Source of the DNA: a virus
Strand: one strand, 5' to 3'
Virus record (IMG/VR): IMGVR_UViG_3300002488_000008
Location: 1-55,469 of that record
DNA: 55,469 nucleotides
Shown here piece after piece: positions 6,064-15,322 of this stretch (its first letter is position 1; every line of letters begins with the position of its first letter). The translations under genes and the position numbers were made by a program. The notes under the pieces were generated by a model that was not told the origin of the DNA, did no database searches, and was given only the letters and a program-made list of their open reading frames with translations.

Positions 6064-7144
6064 AGGACTACCTTTTACTCAACTTTATAAAAATTGGAGA
6101 GAGGCTTGTAAAGATGTTACAAAAGAAGACATGTTTATGGAAGTTGCTAACGTTCCTACTTTGTTAGTAGCAATTCAGAAACATGGAGTAATCGCAAGAC
6201 AACGTTATAACAAAGAGTCTCTAGTTAGTCCTAAAAATCCAAATGAAGGTGGCGTAGAAATAATAAGACAATTAGATGCTATTGCTGGTAAACAAAATGA
6301 TTTATCTAAAGACCAATTACCTTTTTTACGAAAATTAGTTGCTGAATTAAAATCTCATACTATTGCGGGTTCTGAAACTAATCCTAGAAACATTGTGTTT
6401 AGTGACCCCATTATAAATGACGATGGATATATTATTGATGATGAAACTGTATATGGGCATTATAGAACAGTGAGATATAGATTATGGAGAAGTAATAAAA
6501 CAGACAAAGAAACTGGTGACTTTGAAGACGTTCCGGTTTGTCCTGAATCATGGTATGATGAAAGTCAAGATACTGCTGAACCCCCTATGTGGCAAGCACT
6601 TTATGCTCCTACAGCAAATAATAACCCATTGAAGTCTAAAGGATTATTACCTATTATGGAAGAATATTTAAAAGCAGTTGAAGATTTAACATATTCAGGA
6701 ACTAGAGAAAACCCACCAAGAATTACTAGTAAAACTATTGCTAAGGATTTATATGAATCATTTCCTAAAGTTAGAGAAGAAGTTGCTTCGTGGGTCAAAG
6801 AAGGAAGTCCTTTTTTGAAAACTGATTTAACTTTATATGGTAAACAAGCATCTGAATCTTTAAGAACTGTTAGAATTGAAGCAAGTACGGCGGAACATGT
6901 AGACCTTTTTGAAGAAATTTTAAAACTTCAAAATATAGATGTAGATAGTATTTACATAAATGTTACACCTCTACAATGTAAAAGAATGGCATTAATGAAT
7001 AAAGATTATGCTAATAGATTAAAGTCTAGAACATATGCACAAAAAGTTGCAGTTAATAGAAGGGCTCAATCTAAAAGGGCTAAAGAGGAAGTAGAAAGAA
7101 GAAGAGCAATGAGTCAAGGTAAAAAATCTAAAAAGAAAAAGTGA
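5984..7144 (+). CDS. Hypothetical protein with basic ends
   Basis: 386 residues from an ATG with a good ribosome site (AAGGAG at 5970-5975). It has a Lys-rich start (AAKKPIKKKQ) and a very basic helical end (QSKRAKEEVERRRAM..KKSKKKK). The middle is a globular mixed sequence with an acidic loop (DPIINDDGYIIDDETVYGHY). I recognise no family. Basic ends and its position in the operon of tagged proteins and upstream of the packaging genes are compatible with DNA binding. Unlike its neighbours it lacks the tag in its own frame. Confidence 0.85.
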   Translation: MAAKKPIKKKQMRIKTTSGAVLIADYKGLPFTQLYKNWREACKDVTKEDMFMEVANVPTLLVAIQKHGVIARQRYNKESLVSPKNPNEGGVEIIRQLDAIAGKQNDLSKDQLPFLRKLVAELKSHTIAGSETNPRNIVFSDPIINDDGYIIDDETVYGHYRTVRYRLWRSNKTDKETGDFEDVPVCPESWYDESQDTAEPPMWQALYAPTANNNPLKSKGLLPIMEEYLKAVEDLTYSGTRENPPRITSKTIAKDLYESFPKVREEVASWVKEGSPFLKTDLTLYGKQASESLRTVRIEASTAEHVDLFEEILKLQNIDVDSIYINVTPLQCKRMALMNKDYANRLKSRTYAQKVAVNRRAQSKRAKEEVERRRAMSQGKKSKKKK

Positions 7145-7149
7145 GTAAA

Positions 7150-7224
7150 ATGTGTTGTAAAATAGAAAGTAAACAAAATTCTATGACTACTGTTCTTTGT
7201 CCAGTATGCTATAAGGTGATTTAA
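7150..7224 (+). CDS. Tiny Cys-rich peptide
   Basis: A 24-residue frame (MCCKIESK...LCPVCYKVI) has a CC pair and a CPVC pair. It starts five bases after the previous stop and ends one base before the next ATG. It could be a minimal zinc-binding peptide or a leader; coding is supported only by tiling. Confidence 0.35.
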   Translation: MCCKIESKQNSMTTVLCPVCYKVI

Positions 7225-7225
7225 A

Positions 7226-7381
7226 ATGAAATGGTTTGATATAATTAGAAAAGAAGAAGAAGAAGAGATGACTGAAGAATCTCCATCTTCGCCACCGGAA
7301 ATACCTCCGACTGAAGATGAAGAAGAACAAGTAGTTCACTTTGTTGACCCTGCTGACCAAGATGAAATGAATGAAGTTTAG
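7226..7381 (+). CDS. Small acidic tagged protein
   Basis: 51 residues opening MKWFDIIRKEEEEE, a variant of the tag, preceded by GGTGATTTAAA. The rest is an acidic, Pro-rich, disordered-looking chain (SPSSPPEIPPTEDEEE). It ends nine bases before the next start. Composition resembles small acidic scaffold or core peptides, but no family is recognised. Confidence 0.65.
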   Translation: MKWFDIIRKEEEEEMTEESPSSPPEIPPTEDEEEQVVHFVDPADQDEMNEV

Positions 7382-7389
7382 GTGATATT

Positions 7390-8046
7390 TTGATAACTAG
7401 AAAAAGATGTCCTCTTTGTAATCATGAGAATAGGGAATCCCTTGAATCTGAATTAGAAAATCTAATTATTACAACAGATGAGTTAGATGAGCAAATGAAT
7501 TGGCCTAGTGGAACTAGTTCTAAACATCAGAGAAATCATATGGAGGGTTTTGTAAATTCATCTAACCCTAGATGTTCTATTTGTGTTAGCCCCGATAGGG
7601 CAGAAATAGAAATGAAATTATATGAAGCACAAGTTACTCCTGCTGAAGTTGCACATGCACTAAATTGTAGTGAAGCACAAGTTATGAGACATTTAACAAA
7701 ACATTTGCAACCTATCGTACAACAGTCTGCGGCCAATATGATAGCAACAAAAGAAGTAGATGAGATTGATACACTTAGTAATAACATTGGTAGGTTAGAA
7801 GGAAAGATAGATGAATTATTTTTAGAAACTGATTTGAATCCTAAGTACATTGATTCGTTAACTAAGTTAGCAAAAGAAATTAGAGAGAGTTTAAAATACC
7901 TAATGGAGTTTAAAGGTAAATTAGTGCATAAGAGACAGGATACAATTATTGTCGCACAAATGCAAATTGTGCAAGAAGTGTTAGCACAAAATCATCCTCA
8001 AGTTTGGTTAGATATTAAGAATAAAATGCAGGAGAAGTTACAATGA
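7390..8046 (+). CDS. Tandem zinc/HTH DNA-binding protein, candidate small terminase
   Basis: 218 residues from TTG, placed three bases after GGTGAT. Two tandem copies of a zinc-binding unit are visible: C7-x2-C10 with H46-x3-H50, and C62-x2-C65 with H101-x3-H105, with the same 36-residue spacing. The second includes a helix-turn-helix-like segment (TPAEVAHALNCSEAQVMRHL). A long helical C-terminal region follows. DNA binding plus helical oligomerisation, just before the packaging module, suggests the small terminase subunit that selects viral DNA, but TerL is 5.8 kb downstream. A transcription regulator is the alternative. Confidence 0.6.
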   Translation: MITRKRCPLCNHENRESLESELENLIITTDELDEQMNWPSGTSSKHQRNHMEGFVNSSNPRCSICVSPDRAEIEMKLYEAQVTPAEVAHALNCSEAQVMRHLTKHLQPIVQQSAANMIATKEVDEIDTLSNNIGRLEGKIDELFLETDLNPKYIDSLTKLAKEIRESLKYLMEFKGKLVHKRQDTIIVAQMQIVQEVLAQNHPQVWLDIKNKMQEKLQ

Positions 8047-10229
8047 GTTGGCAAAATATTCTGAAAGCATCTGAAGATAAGTCATCTTTACCGCAGGAAA
8101 AAATAAATCGTAACGCACTGAAGTTTACAATCACACCCGTTAAACCATTAGTAAGAAGAAAAAATGAGTTAACTTACTTCTTAGCATCTTATTTAGATGA
8201 TGCTCAAACACTTAAAGAACTTATTTCTGAATGGAAAGAAAGCCAAAAAATGTTAGAGTATAAAAATACAACTGTAGGATTAAGACAGTTAAGTGCCGTT
8301 ATAAATAGAATTAAAAAATATTTTGAAAATATAATACCAATTGAACCAAACAGAAAGACTGAATCCGATGAACAGAAAACAGAAAGATTGGTAGAATTCT
8401 TTTCTAAATTACCTAATCCACCTTCTGCATCAGATATCACTACTATGGAAAACAATTTAGATATTTTAACAAAGTTTACAGAAAAAACCAAGTTAACTAG
8501 TAAACAATGGGATGAGAATAGAATAAATAAAGTAGTAAATCAAATTAAAGAAGCGGCTAGAAGAAGAAGTAGAAAGATAGACGAGGTAGATATATCTCAA
8601 CTAAATGCTAGTGATTTAGATGGATTACTTAATTATCTTTCAACTGATAAAAATATAAACAGAATGAAAAGACTTAGTAGGGCAAATAAAAAACAAATTA
8701 AAGATATTGTTCTTCAGATACAAAATAAAGATAAAAAGTTTATGGGTATTGGTTATGATACAACTGATATAACTTTAACACTACGTTCAGATTTTGATAC
8801 AGAAAAAGATGTATTATCTAATCTAAAGTTTGTTAACGAAGACGAACAGAAAACTGTAAAATTACCCGATTTTATTACTGAGGCACAGGGTCGTGCCTTA
8901 GCAGGGGGCTCTCCTTCAACTAAAATAACTAGAACTTCTTTAGGGAAATTATTTGAAATAGATGAATATTCAGAAAAAGATTTACCCACTTCTTTTGCTG
9001 AAAACATAACAGTTAATGATATTAATGAAGAGTTTATATTAAGATATTATGAACACGTACTACTTAAATTAAACAAGGGAAGAGATAAATTTTTACCTTA
9101 TATGAGTGGTAGTGAAAAATCAGATGCTAAAATTTTATTTGGAGTAAGCGGTACTAAATCAAGCAAACTAAATCCTACGTTAGTATATTTAATTAGAAAT
9201 TTTAACTTAAGACTAGGTAAAATAAGACTTTCAGAAATAACGGCACTTGAACTTGATAGTGTATTTAGAGGATTATCACAAGGAAAATATCAAGAAAGTC
9301 ATCCTCAATTAGTTACTGAATTCAAAAGATATGTTTCTACTGCTGACCCCGATATTGAAGAAGGAGAAAGAAAATTTACAGGTGTAAATAAGTTCTTAGA
9401 AAGACTTAGAGATGATGTAGATTTATATAAAGTTGTAGAAGAGTTAGCAAGAAAAGAATCTAAAAAAGAAAAACTTAGAGTGAGTGTAGAAATTGATGCA
9501 TTTATCAAAGAATATAAAGAAGACCTAAATAAAATAGGTGTTGATACTGCTAGGAAAAGAAGAAAAGCAGACAGATTTAGAGAAGAAAAACTTGTAGAAT
9601 TTAAAAAATTAGATGCTATAAAAGAACTAATGAAAAAAGGAAAATCACTGGAAAATGTAAAAAATAGAGAGTTTGAATATTTATTCGATAATTATGATAA
9701 AAACCAAGATAGATTTAGTTTACAATATGAACCCGAAGTAAATACTGAAAAGGAAACTATAAGATTACTTGATGAATTTAAAGATACCATAGAAAATTTC
9801 AAAATAAACACTATAACTTCTGCCATGATTAGAGAAGGAATGAAAGCGAAGAATCCAAATTTAATGTCAATGTTAATGCTTTGTTATGGATTATCAAAAG
9901 TATATGATGATAGAAAATTTGAAAAAAGTGTTTACTCTGCTTTAGAGACAATAATACACCTTAAGGAATATACAGGTAAAGATAAGAAAAAGAGAAAAGA
10001 GTACGAAGATAAGAAAGAAAAAATGGAAAAAAAATTCTCTGATTTTATGGAATTATTCAAAAAGAAATATAATGAATATCATATGAATTTTAAAAGAGAT
10101 TCGCAAGAAAAAATAGTAGAGGTTATAACTAAACCTATTTTACTAAGTAACACAGATGAACTTAGTGACAGAGAACCCGTCTTTGTAATACAAAATTTAC
10201 TTTCAAAAGGTAGAGAGGAGAAGAAGTAA
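8043..10229 (+). CDS. Large tagged helical protein
   Basis: 728 residues opening MSWQNILKASED, one of the largest tagged proteins. The sequence is charged and mostly helical throughout, with Lys/Glu-rich stretches near the end (EYTGKDKKKRKEYEDKKEKM). No enzyme motif was found. It starts in a 4-base overlap with the candidate small terminase and is followed after one base by another giant protein. If the tag marks packaged proteins, this would be a major internal or ejected virion protein; that is inference. Confidence 0.8.
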   Translation: MSWQNILKASEDKSSLPQEKINRNALKFTITPVKPLVRRKNELTYFLASYLDDAQTLKELISEWKESQKMLEYKNTTVGLRQLSAVINRIKKYFENIIPIEPNRKTESDEQKTERLVEFFSKLPNPPSASDITTMENNLDILTKFTEKTKLTSKQWDENRINKVVNQIKEAARRRSRKIDEVDISQLNASDLDGLLNYLSTDKNINRMKRLSRANKKQIKDIVLQIQNKDKKFMGIGYDTTDITLTLRSDFDTEKDVLSNLKFVNEDEQKTVKLPDFITEAQGRALAGGSPSTKITRTSLGKLFEIDEYSEKDLPTSFAENITVNDINEEFILRYYEHVLLKLNKGRDKFLPYMSGSEKSDAKILFGVSGTKSSKLNPTLVYLIRNFNLRLGKIRLSEITALELDSVFRGLSQGKYQESHPQLVTEFKRYVSTADPDIEEGERKFTGVNKFLERLRDDVDLYKVVEELARKESKKEKLRVSVEIDAFIKEYKEDLNKIGVDTARKRRKADRFREEKLVEFKKLDAIKELMKKGKSLENVKNREFEYLFDNYDKNQDRFSLQYEPEVNTEKETIRLLDEFKDTIENFKINTITSAMIREGMKAKNPNLMSMLMLCYGLSKVYDDRKFEKSVYSALETIIHLKEYTGKDKKKRKEYEDKKEKMEKKFSDFMELFKKKYNEYHMNFKRDSQEKIVEVITKPILLSNTDELSDREPVFVIQNLLSKGREEKK

Positions 10230-10230
10230 T

Positions 10231-13200
10231 ATGGATGCTAAAACTTTTTTTCAAGATAAAACCATACTTGAAGTTTTATTATTCGATGAAGGTGCAGTTG
10301 CAAAAACGGTAAAAGATAGTATTCAAAGATATGTTGTAGAACCAAAATATGAAAAAGATAAAAATATAAACATTGGTGAGTTAGAAAATAAATTAGATGA
10401 ATTAGAAGCAAAAAAAGACAAAGTAGATGTTGAAACTTTTGAACGGTTAGATAGAGAATTAGAAACATACTTGGCTGAAATAGAACAACTAACTCAAAAA
10501 ACTTATGATAATTTTACAGAAAATTTTCCTAGTGAAATTCTCTTTGAATATCTCATAGACAATGATAAAGGTTCTTCAGTAGATGATGACGATACTTCTA
10601 TACAAGATGCTAAGTTTTTATTTACACATGACTCTTCAATTAAAGAACTTGAGTTAACTTCTTATTTTCTAACTGATGATGAAGGTAAACAACAAACTGG
10701 ACAGAATACTCTTATTAAAATTGAAAACTATTTAACTAATAAATATAAAGGTATAAAAAAGTATATAGATAATCTAAATAAACTAATAGAAGATATTAGA
10801 GATTATATTAGACAGTATGCTAAAAAGGGTAGTTTAACAGAAAAAAATTTAAGCACAGCACCTAAAAGACAAAATCTTACTGGTAGGTCTAAACAGGTAA
10901 AGTTAGATGAAATATTTAGAGCATTCGGTAATGGCAATACAATTTGGAGGTCAGCAAAGGATTTCATTGAACATGAGAATGCACCCACTAGTGATTTACA
11001 ATTTATACAAAAAGTAGATAAAGATACTTTAGAAGATTGGAAAGCACTATTAACAGGTTCATTTTATGGTCGTCAAAAGGTAAAGGTACAACCATTTTTA
11101 GATTTAATAAATGACAGGATTCTAGGTAAAAAAGATAAGTCAGGACAGAGATTAAGTAGATTAGATGCTGATACTATTGATTTTAAAGCCGATACATTAC
11201 TAGGTAGTTTAGATTTGAAAAAGGTTGAAAGAAGAGATTCTATTTATGCACATTGGGCAAAATACAGTGGTAAATATACAGACCTTACTAAATCAATAAA
11301 AAGATTTCAACAAGAATTGAGAGATATTGTCGAAACTAAAAATTATGAGGAAATAAAAAATAATGATATAGATAGATGGAGGCACTTACAAAACATTGTA
11401 GATTTTGACTTCGATGAGGATACTTTTAATTACATTGTAAAAATTAAACCTCAGACTATTAAAAGGTATAATAAAGATAATTTATATGTTAAAGGGTTTG
11501 AAGAATTAAACTTGTTTAAAAAACCAATTAGTGATGATATTAATATTTCTAGAGCAAAAGAAGGTAAACTACGTTCTTCGGAAGAAACAGATGAAAAAGG
11601 AATAAATACAGGTAAAGGTTCTATAGCAGGTTCTATTGATGCATCAAGTGATGAAGCAGGTTATGACATTCCTATAAGAGTGGCTGAAGGAGATAGAACA
11701 GGTGCAGACCCCGATGAAACAGAAAGGCTAAACGTGGAAGACAAAGAACGTCAAGCATCTGCTAGATATACCAAAGATAAGGATTTTGCAGGATTTGGTA
11801 TGGATATTGCTGAGGTAAAGGGTACTAAAGAAATTGAAGAGATAGATATTTTTGGTAGAAAGGTAAATAATTTATTTACACAAATTGACGTAGACCCTCT
11901 ATATGCTTATGCTTTTGATAAAGATTCAACAGTTTTTAAAAATATTCCTTTATTCAAAAAAGAAATTGGAAGACTTAGAAGAAAACTTAAAACAATATCA
12001 AGTGCTGGTAAGTCTTTAGATTTAGGGCTTAATTTTGATGATGATATTAATGATTATGTTGATGAGTTAAAAAGTATGGTAATATCAGATAGAAAAACAT
12101 TTTTCTTACCATTTACTAAAGAATTAAGTAGTTTAATGACACAACAAGAATACAATAAATATGAAAAAAATAGAGAAAAAATTACAAAATTTTTGGAATT
12201 AATTAGTGAGATACTCGACTTCGGGGATAAGAAAACTCAGGGAGGAGGTTGGGCTTCAGAAGAGTCAAGTGGTAGTCAAGATAGTCCTACAGGACAAAGA
12301 TATATAGAACCCTACGCAAATACAAAAACCTTACTTAAAGAAATTGAGGAGGCTAGAGATGCATTTGATGATATGATAGAGAATATAGTAGAATATTACA
12401 TTAAACCACTTTCGACTCAATATAAACCATTTGCATCTAAGATAGATATTTTAGATACTAATATTATTGAAAGGTTGGTTAGGGCAAAAGAAGAAGATGA
12501 ACCATATTTCCATTTATTAGCACTAAGAATGCGAGGGTTGACAGAAGTATTCCCAACAAGAAATTTTAAGGTTATTGAAAGAATTATAGAATTAATAAAT
12601 TTTACAACTAAACCATCTATATTAGATAGTGCTACAAAATTAGAAAAATTGTTAAGAGAGTTATATAAAGAGTTACTCATAATTTATAAAAAACCTTTTG
12701 CTAAAGAAATAGAGGCAGAGTTAGGAGCATATTATTACTCAGTATTAAAACCATCCTTAAAACCTACAAAGGCCAAAGAATTAGAAATATTTGATAAAAA
12801 TGCAAAAACCTTATTTGACCAAGTTGTAGACCAAAAGAGTGCATATCCTCTACATGCTTTAATAGACTTGTTAAAACAAAGTAGTGGTAAGAAAGGTGAA
12901 TTAATGTATCTAGCAAATGACTTAGGATTTTCAGATAAGAGGGCTAAAGCAAGAAGAAAACAAGGCGTTCCTACATATACTAAATCACAACTAAAAACGA
13001 TTGTTGTAAACTTTACTGAAGCAATGGACGACTTTAGTAGAACAATTACAAAGAGCATAGATGCACAAATTCTAGAAGCACATGATAATATTAGAAAAAT
13101 TTTAGATAAGCCAGTTTATTATAAAAGAGGAAATTTATCTAATTTTGACCATATCTCTACTACACAGGACATTTTAAAATCTAAATTTAATGTTGATGTT

Positions 13201-13314
13201 TCTGCATTAGATATTACAAAAATTGTAAAGGAATCAAATTCTATGCAAGATTTAGGTTTAAAGTATGGTATTTCTTCTGAAGGTGTTTATTTTATAAAGG
13301 CTAATTTTAGGTGA
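10231..13314 (+). CDS. Giant helical protein
   Basis: 1027 residues with a good ribosome site (GAGAGGAG). It has no tag: the start is MDAKTFFQDKTILEVLLF. It is acidic and helical for most of its length, with a Gly/Ser-rich, low-complexity break around residues 455-505 and a shorter one near 675-690 (GGGWASEESSGSQDS). No catalytic motif was recognised. It is coupled to the preceding tagged protein, so the two may act as a pair. Candidates are an internal virion protein or an anti-host factor; nothing in the sequence decides. Confidence 0.8.
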   Translation: MDAKTFFQDKTILEVLLFDEGAVAKTVKDSIQRYVVEPKYEKDKNINIGELENKLDELEAKKDKVDVETFERLDRELETYLAEIEQLTQKTYDNFTENFPSEILFEYLIDNDKGSSVDDDDTSIQDAKFLFTHDSSIKELELTSYFLTDDEGKQQTGQNTLIKIENYLTNKYKGIKKYIDNLNKLIEDIRDYIRQYAKKGSLTEKNLSTAPKRQNLTGRSKQVKLDEIFRAFGNGNTIWRSAKDFIEHENAPTSDLQFIQKVDKDTLEDWKALLTGSFYGRQKVKVQPFLDLINDRILGKKDKSGQRLSRLDADTIDFKADTLLGSLDLKKVERRDSIYAHWAKYSGKYTDLTKSIKRFQQELRDIVETKNYEEIKNNDIDRWRHLQNIVDFDFDEDTFNYIVKIKPQTIKRYNKDNLYVKGFEELNLFKKPISDDINISRAKEGKLRSSEETDEKGINTGKGSIAGSIDASSDEAGYDIPIRVAEGDRTGADPDETERLNVEDKERQASARYTKDKDFAGFGMDIAEVKGTKEIEEIDIFGRKVNNLFTQIDVDPLYAYAFDKDSTVFKNIPLFKKEIGRLRRKLKTISSAGKSLDLGLNFDDDINDYVDELKSMVISDRKTFFLPFTKELSSLMTQQEYNKYEKNREKITKFLELISEILDFGDKKTQGGGWASEESSGSQDSPTGQRYIEPYANTKTLLKEIEEARDAFDDMIENIVEYYIKPLSTQYKPFASKIDILDTNIIERLVRAKEEDEPYFHLLALRMRGLTEVFPTRNFKVIERIIELINFTTKPSILDSATKLEKLLRELYKELLIIYKKPFAKEIEAELGAYYYSVLKPSLKPTKAKELEIFDKNAKTLFDQVVDQKSAYPLHALIDLLKQSSGKKGELMYLANDLGFSDKRAKARRKQGVPTYTKSQLKTIVVNFTEAMDDFSRTITKSIDAQILEAHDNIRKILDKPVYYKRGNLSNFDHISTTQDILKSKFNVDVSALDITKIVKESNSMQDLGLKYGISSEGVYFIKANFR

Positions 13315-13319
13315 TACAT

Positions 13320-13874
13320 TTGATTAAAAAATTTCATCCTAAACTTAGACAAATTCTTCAAGACGATAAATTGAAGATTATACAGGTTGGTAATGAACAG
13401 GACATGAAAGAACTATGGGATGCAAGTAATCCTGACATGCCTCATGAAATGCGTTCTAGCAATGAATGGAAATATCCAATTGAAAATTGGTTCGGTGCAA
13501 TTGTTAATGACAATGGAAAGGCTAGATTAGTTACAGTTGTTGGTAATGCCGTTAGAACTGGAAAGGAAAAAAAACCTTATGCTTATTTTGGCGGTGCTAA
13601 AACACACCCCGATTATCGTAAGGGTAGTAAAAAAAATCCTAAAGGTGGAATTTTTAGAGAAGTAAGAGACAAAGCGTTAGAACCAATAAAGGGAATGCCT
13701 AGAATTGCGGGTTTCTCAACTATGAGAACAAAATCCGGTCTTACACTAGATAAGCCAAAAACTCATGAAGTAATTCCCGATGATGTTTTAATGTTCATGA
13801 ATGAAAGAATCACACATTTAGATAATGTGGATGATTGGGGTATATCAAAGTGGATGCTACAATTGAGGAAATAA
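13320..13874 (+). CDS. GNAT-like acetyltransferase fold protein (tentative)
   Basis: 184 residues from TTG at 13320, four bases after GGTGAT; an in-frame GTG at 13311 would overlap the ribosome site. The middle (KPYAYFGGAKTHPDYRKGS..GGIFREVRDKAL) resembles the strand, acetyl-CoA loop and helix of GNAT N-acetyltransferases, with 'HPDYRKGS' in place of the usual 'hPeyRgkG'. The loop is not a perfect match, so activity is doubtful. It directly precedes terL and may modify a virion or host protein. Confidence 0.5.
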   Translation: MIKKFHPKLRQILQDDKLKIIQVGNEQDMKELWDASNPDMPHEMRSSNEWKYPIENWFGAIVNDNGKARLVTVVGNAVRTGKEKKPYAYFGGAKTHPDYRKGSKKNPKGGIFREVRDKALEPIKGMPRIAGFSTMRTKSGLTLDKPKTHEVIPDDVLMFMNERITHLDNVDDWGISKWMLQLRK

Positions 13875-13875
13875 C

Positions 13876-15312
13876 ATGGAGTTAGATAATTTAGATTTAG
13901 TTTCTGCTATGGATATGGAGATATCAAAAAACTCCTTCCCTTATTTTTTTCAAAATGTATTAGGAATGATGTACCCTGCATATATGCACGAATGGTTAGA
14001 GTTGATGCAGACTACAGATAGAACAGTTATTATTTGTAGTAGGGATTTTGGCAAATCTGTTTTTATGCATAGTTGGGTAGTTTGGAATCTCGTCTTTCAA
14101 GAGCCACCATATCAAATGCTCTATATCTCATCTAACCAAAAGCAGACTCTTGTTCATATGAGAGAAATAGATAGAATGTTTAGTCATCCTGCACTTAAAA
14201 AATATAAACCAAATAGGGGTTGGGCTATTGGAAATATTCAGTTAACCAATGGTAATGCGATTTTAGAGCGTTCAGTTGGTTCTCAGATTAGAGGGCTTCA
14301 CCCTCAAGAAATAATTATTGATGACCCCTTGAAGGAATTTAGTATGGTGGGCATTCAAAAAGTTACAGATTGGTTCTTTGGAGATATGATACCTACATTA
14401 CATCATACTGCTAATTTAAGAATGATAGGTACTCCCTTTTCATATACTGATATTTTTACACAATTGGAAGAAAATGAGGCTTATAGTGTTAGAAAATATC
14501 CTTGCCTAAATTCTCTTAATGAATCTTTATGGCCGGAAAGATGGGGATATGAACAATTAATGCAAAGAAAAGCAGAAATTGGTTCTTTAAAATTTACAAG
14601 AGAATATCTTTGTGTTCCTATTTCTACGGGTACTTCTCTATTTAATCCTGAATTTGTAGATAAATGTAAATCAAGAGATTATGTTTTAAAATTAGGACAT
14701 AGAAAAGATAAAGGATACAAATATTATGTCGGTGTTGACCCTGCTATTTCTACTGATGGAGACTATAATGTAATTACTGTTATAGAAATGGATGATGAAA
14801 AAAATAAAACTATTGTGCATATAGATAGAGCAAAGAATGTAGACTTTAGGCAAAATATAGAAAAGATTAGATTAATAGGAGCAATTTTTGAACCGGAAGT
14901 TATTCTATTTGAAACAAATACTTTTGCTAAATCTTTTACTCAAGAATTAAGAAATATTTCAGATTTAAATGTTCAAGATTTTAATACCACAAGAAAAAAG
15001 AAACAAGAAATAATTCTTAGTTTACAGATGAATATTGAAAATGGTAAAATAAAATTTCCTTATGGAGATAATAATAGCAGACAGGTAACTAATCTTTTAA
15101 TTGAAGAATTGTCTATGTTTTCTATTACTCAAGCAGGTAAATTTGAAGGGGTCGGGGCTCATGATGACCTAGTAATGAGCCTTGCATTAGCCACCGCCGC
15201 CACACATAATTCTACAGAAGTGTTTATGTTGTTAGATGATATGGGCATCTTTGACGAACCTAAACAACAATTAGCCCGACCCGCTTCCGGCTTAATGGGG
15301 TTGAACTTTTAG
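13876..15312 (+). CDS. terL: Terminase large subunit
   Basis: 478 residues. The ATPase half shows a variant Walker A (CSRDFGKS, residues 54-61) and Walker B (EIIIDDPL, about 144-151). The nuclease half shows GVDPAIS near 286, an acidic ETN near 349 and HDD near 430, the usual RNase H-like metal-binding set. The enzyme cuts the concatemer and drives DNA into the prohead through the portal. Length is normal for the family. It follows the GNAT-like gene by one base and is separated from the portal gene by a LAGLIDADG protein. Confidence 0.95.
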   Translation: MELDNLDLVSAMDMEISKNSFPYFFQNVLGMMYPAYMHEWLELMQTTDRTVIICSRDFGKSVFMHSWVVWNLVFQEPPYQMLYISSNQKQTLVHMREIDRMFSHPALKKYKPNRGWAIGNIQLTNGNAILERSVGSQIRGLHPQEIIIDDPLKEFSMVGIQKVTDWFFGDMIPTLHHTANLRMIGTPFSYTDIFTQLEENEAYSVRKYPCLNSLNESLWPERWGYEQLMQRKAEIGSLKFTREYLCVPISTGTSLFNPEFVDKCKSRDYVLKLGHRKDKGYKYYVGVDPAISTDGDYNVITVIEMDDEKNKTIVHIDRAKNVDFRQNIEKIRLIGAIFEPEVILFETNTFAKSFTQELRNISDLNVQDFNTTRKKKQEIILSLQMNIENGKIKFPYGDNNSRQVTNLLIEELSMFSITQAGKFEGVGAHDDLVMSLALATAATHNSTEVFMLLDDMGIFDEPKQQLARPASGLMGLNF

Positions 15313-15322
15313 AGGTGAAAAA

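Noticed and set aside
7990-8043. VWLDIKNKM at the end of the candidate small terminase as a C-terminal tag
   Set aside because: It has W-x-D-I-K but is not quite terminal and lacks the M/N/S/D before Trp; too weak to list as a copy.
8043-13314. Virion RNA polymerase in the giant proteins, as in N4
   Set aside because: None of the polymerase motifs could be seen; only size and possible packaging are similar.
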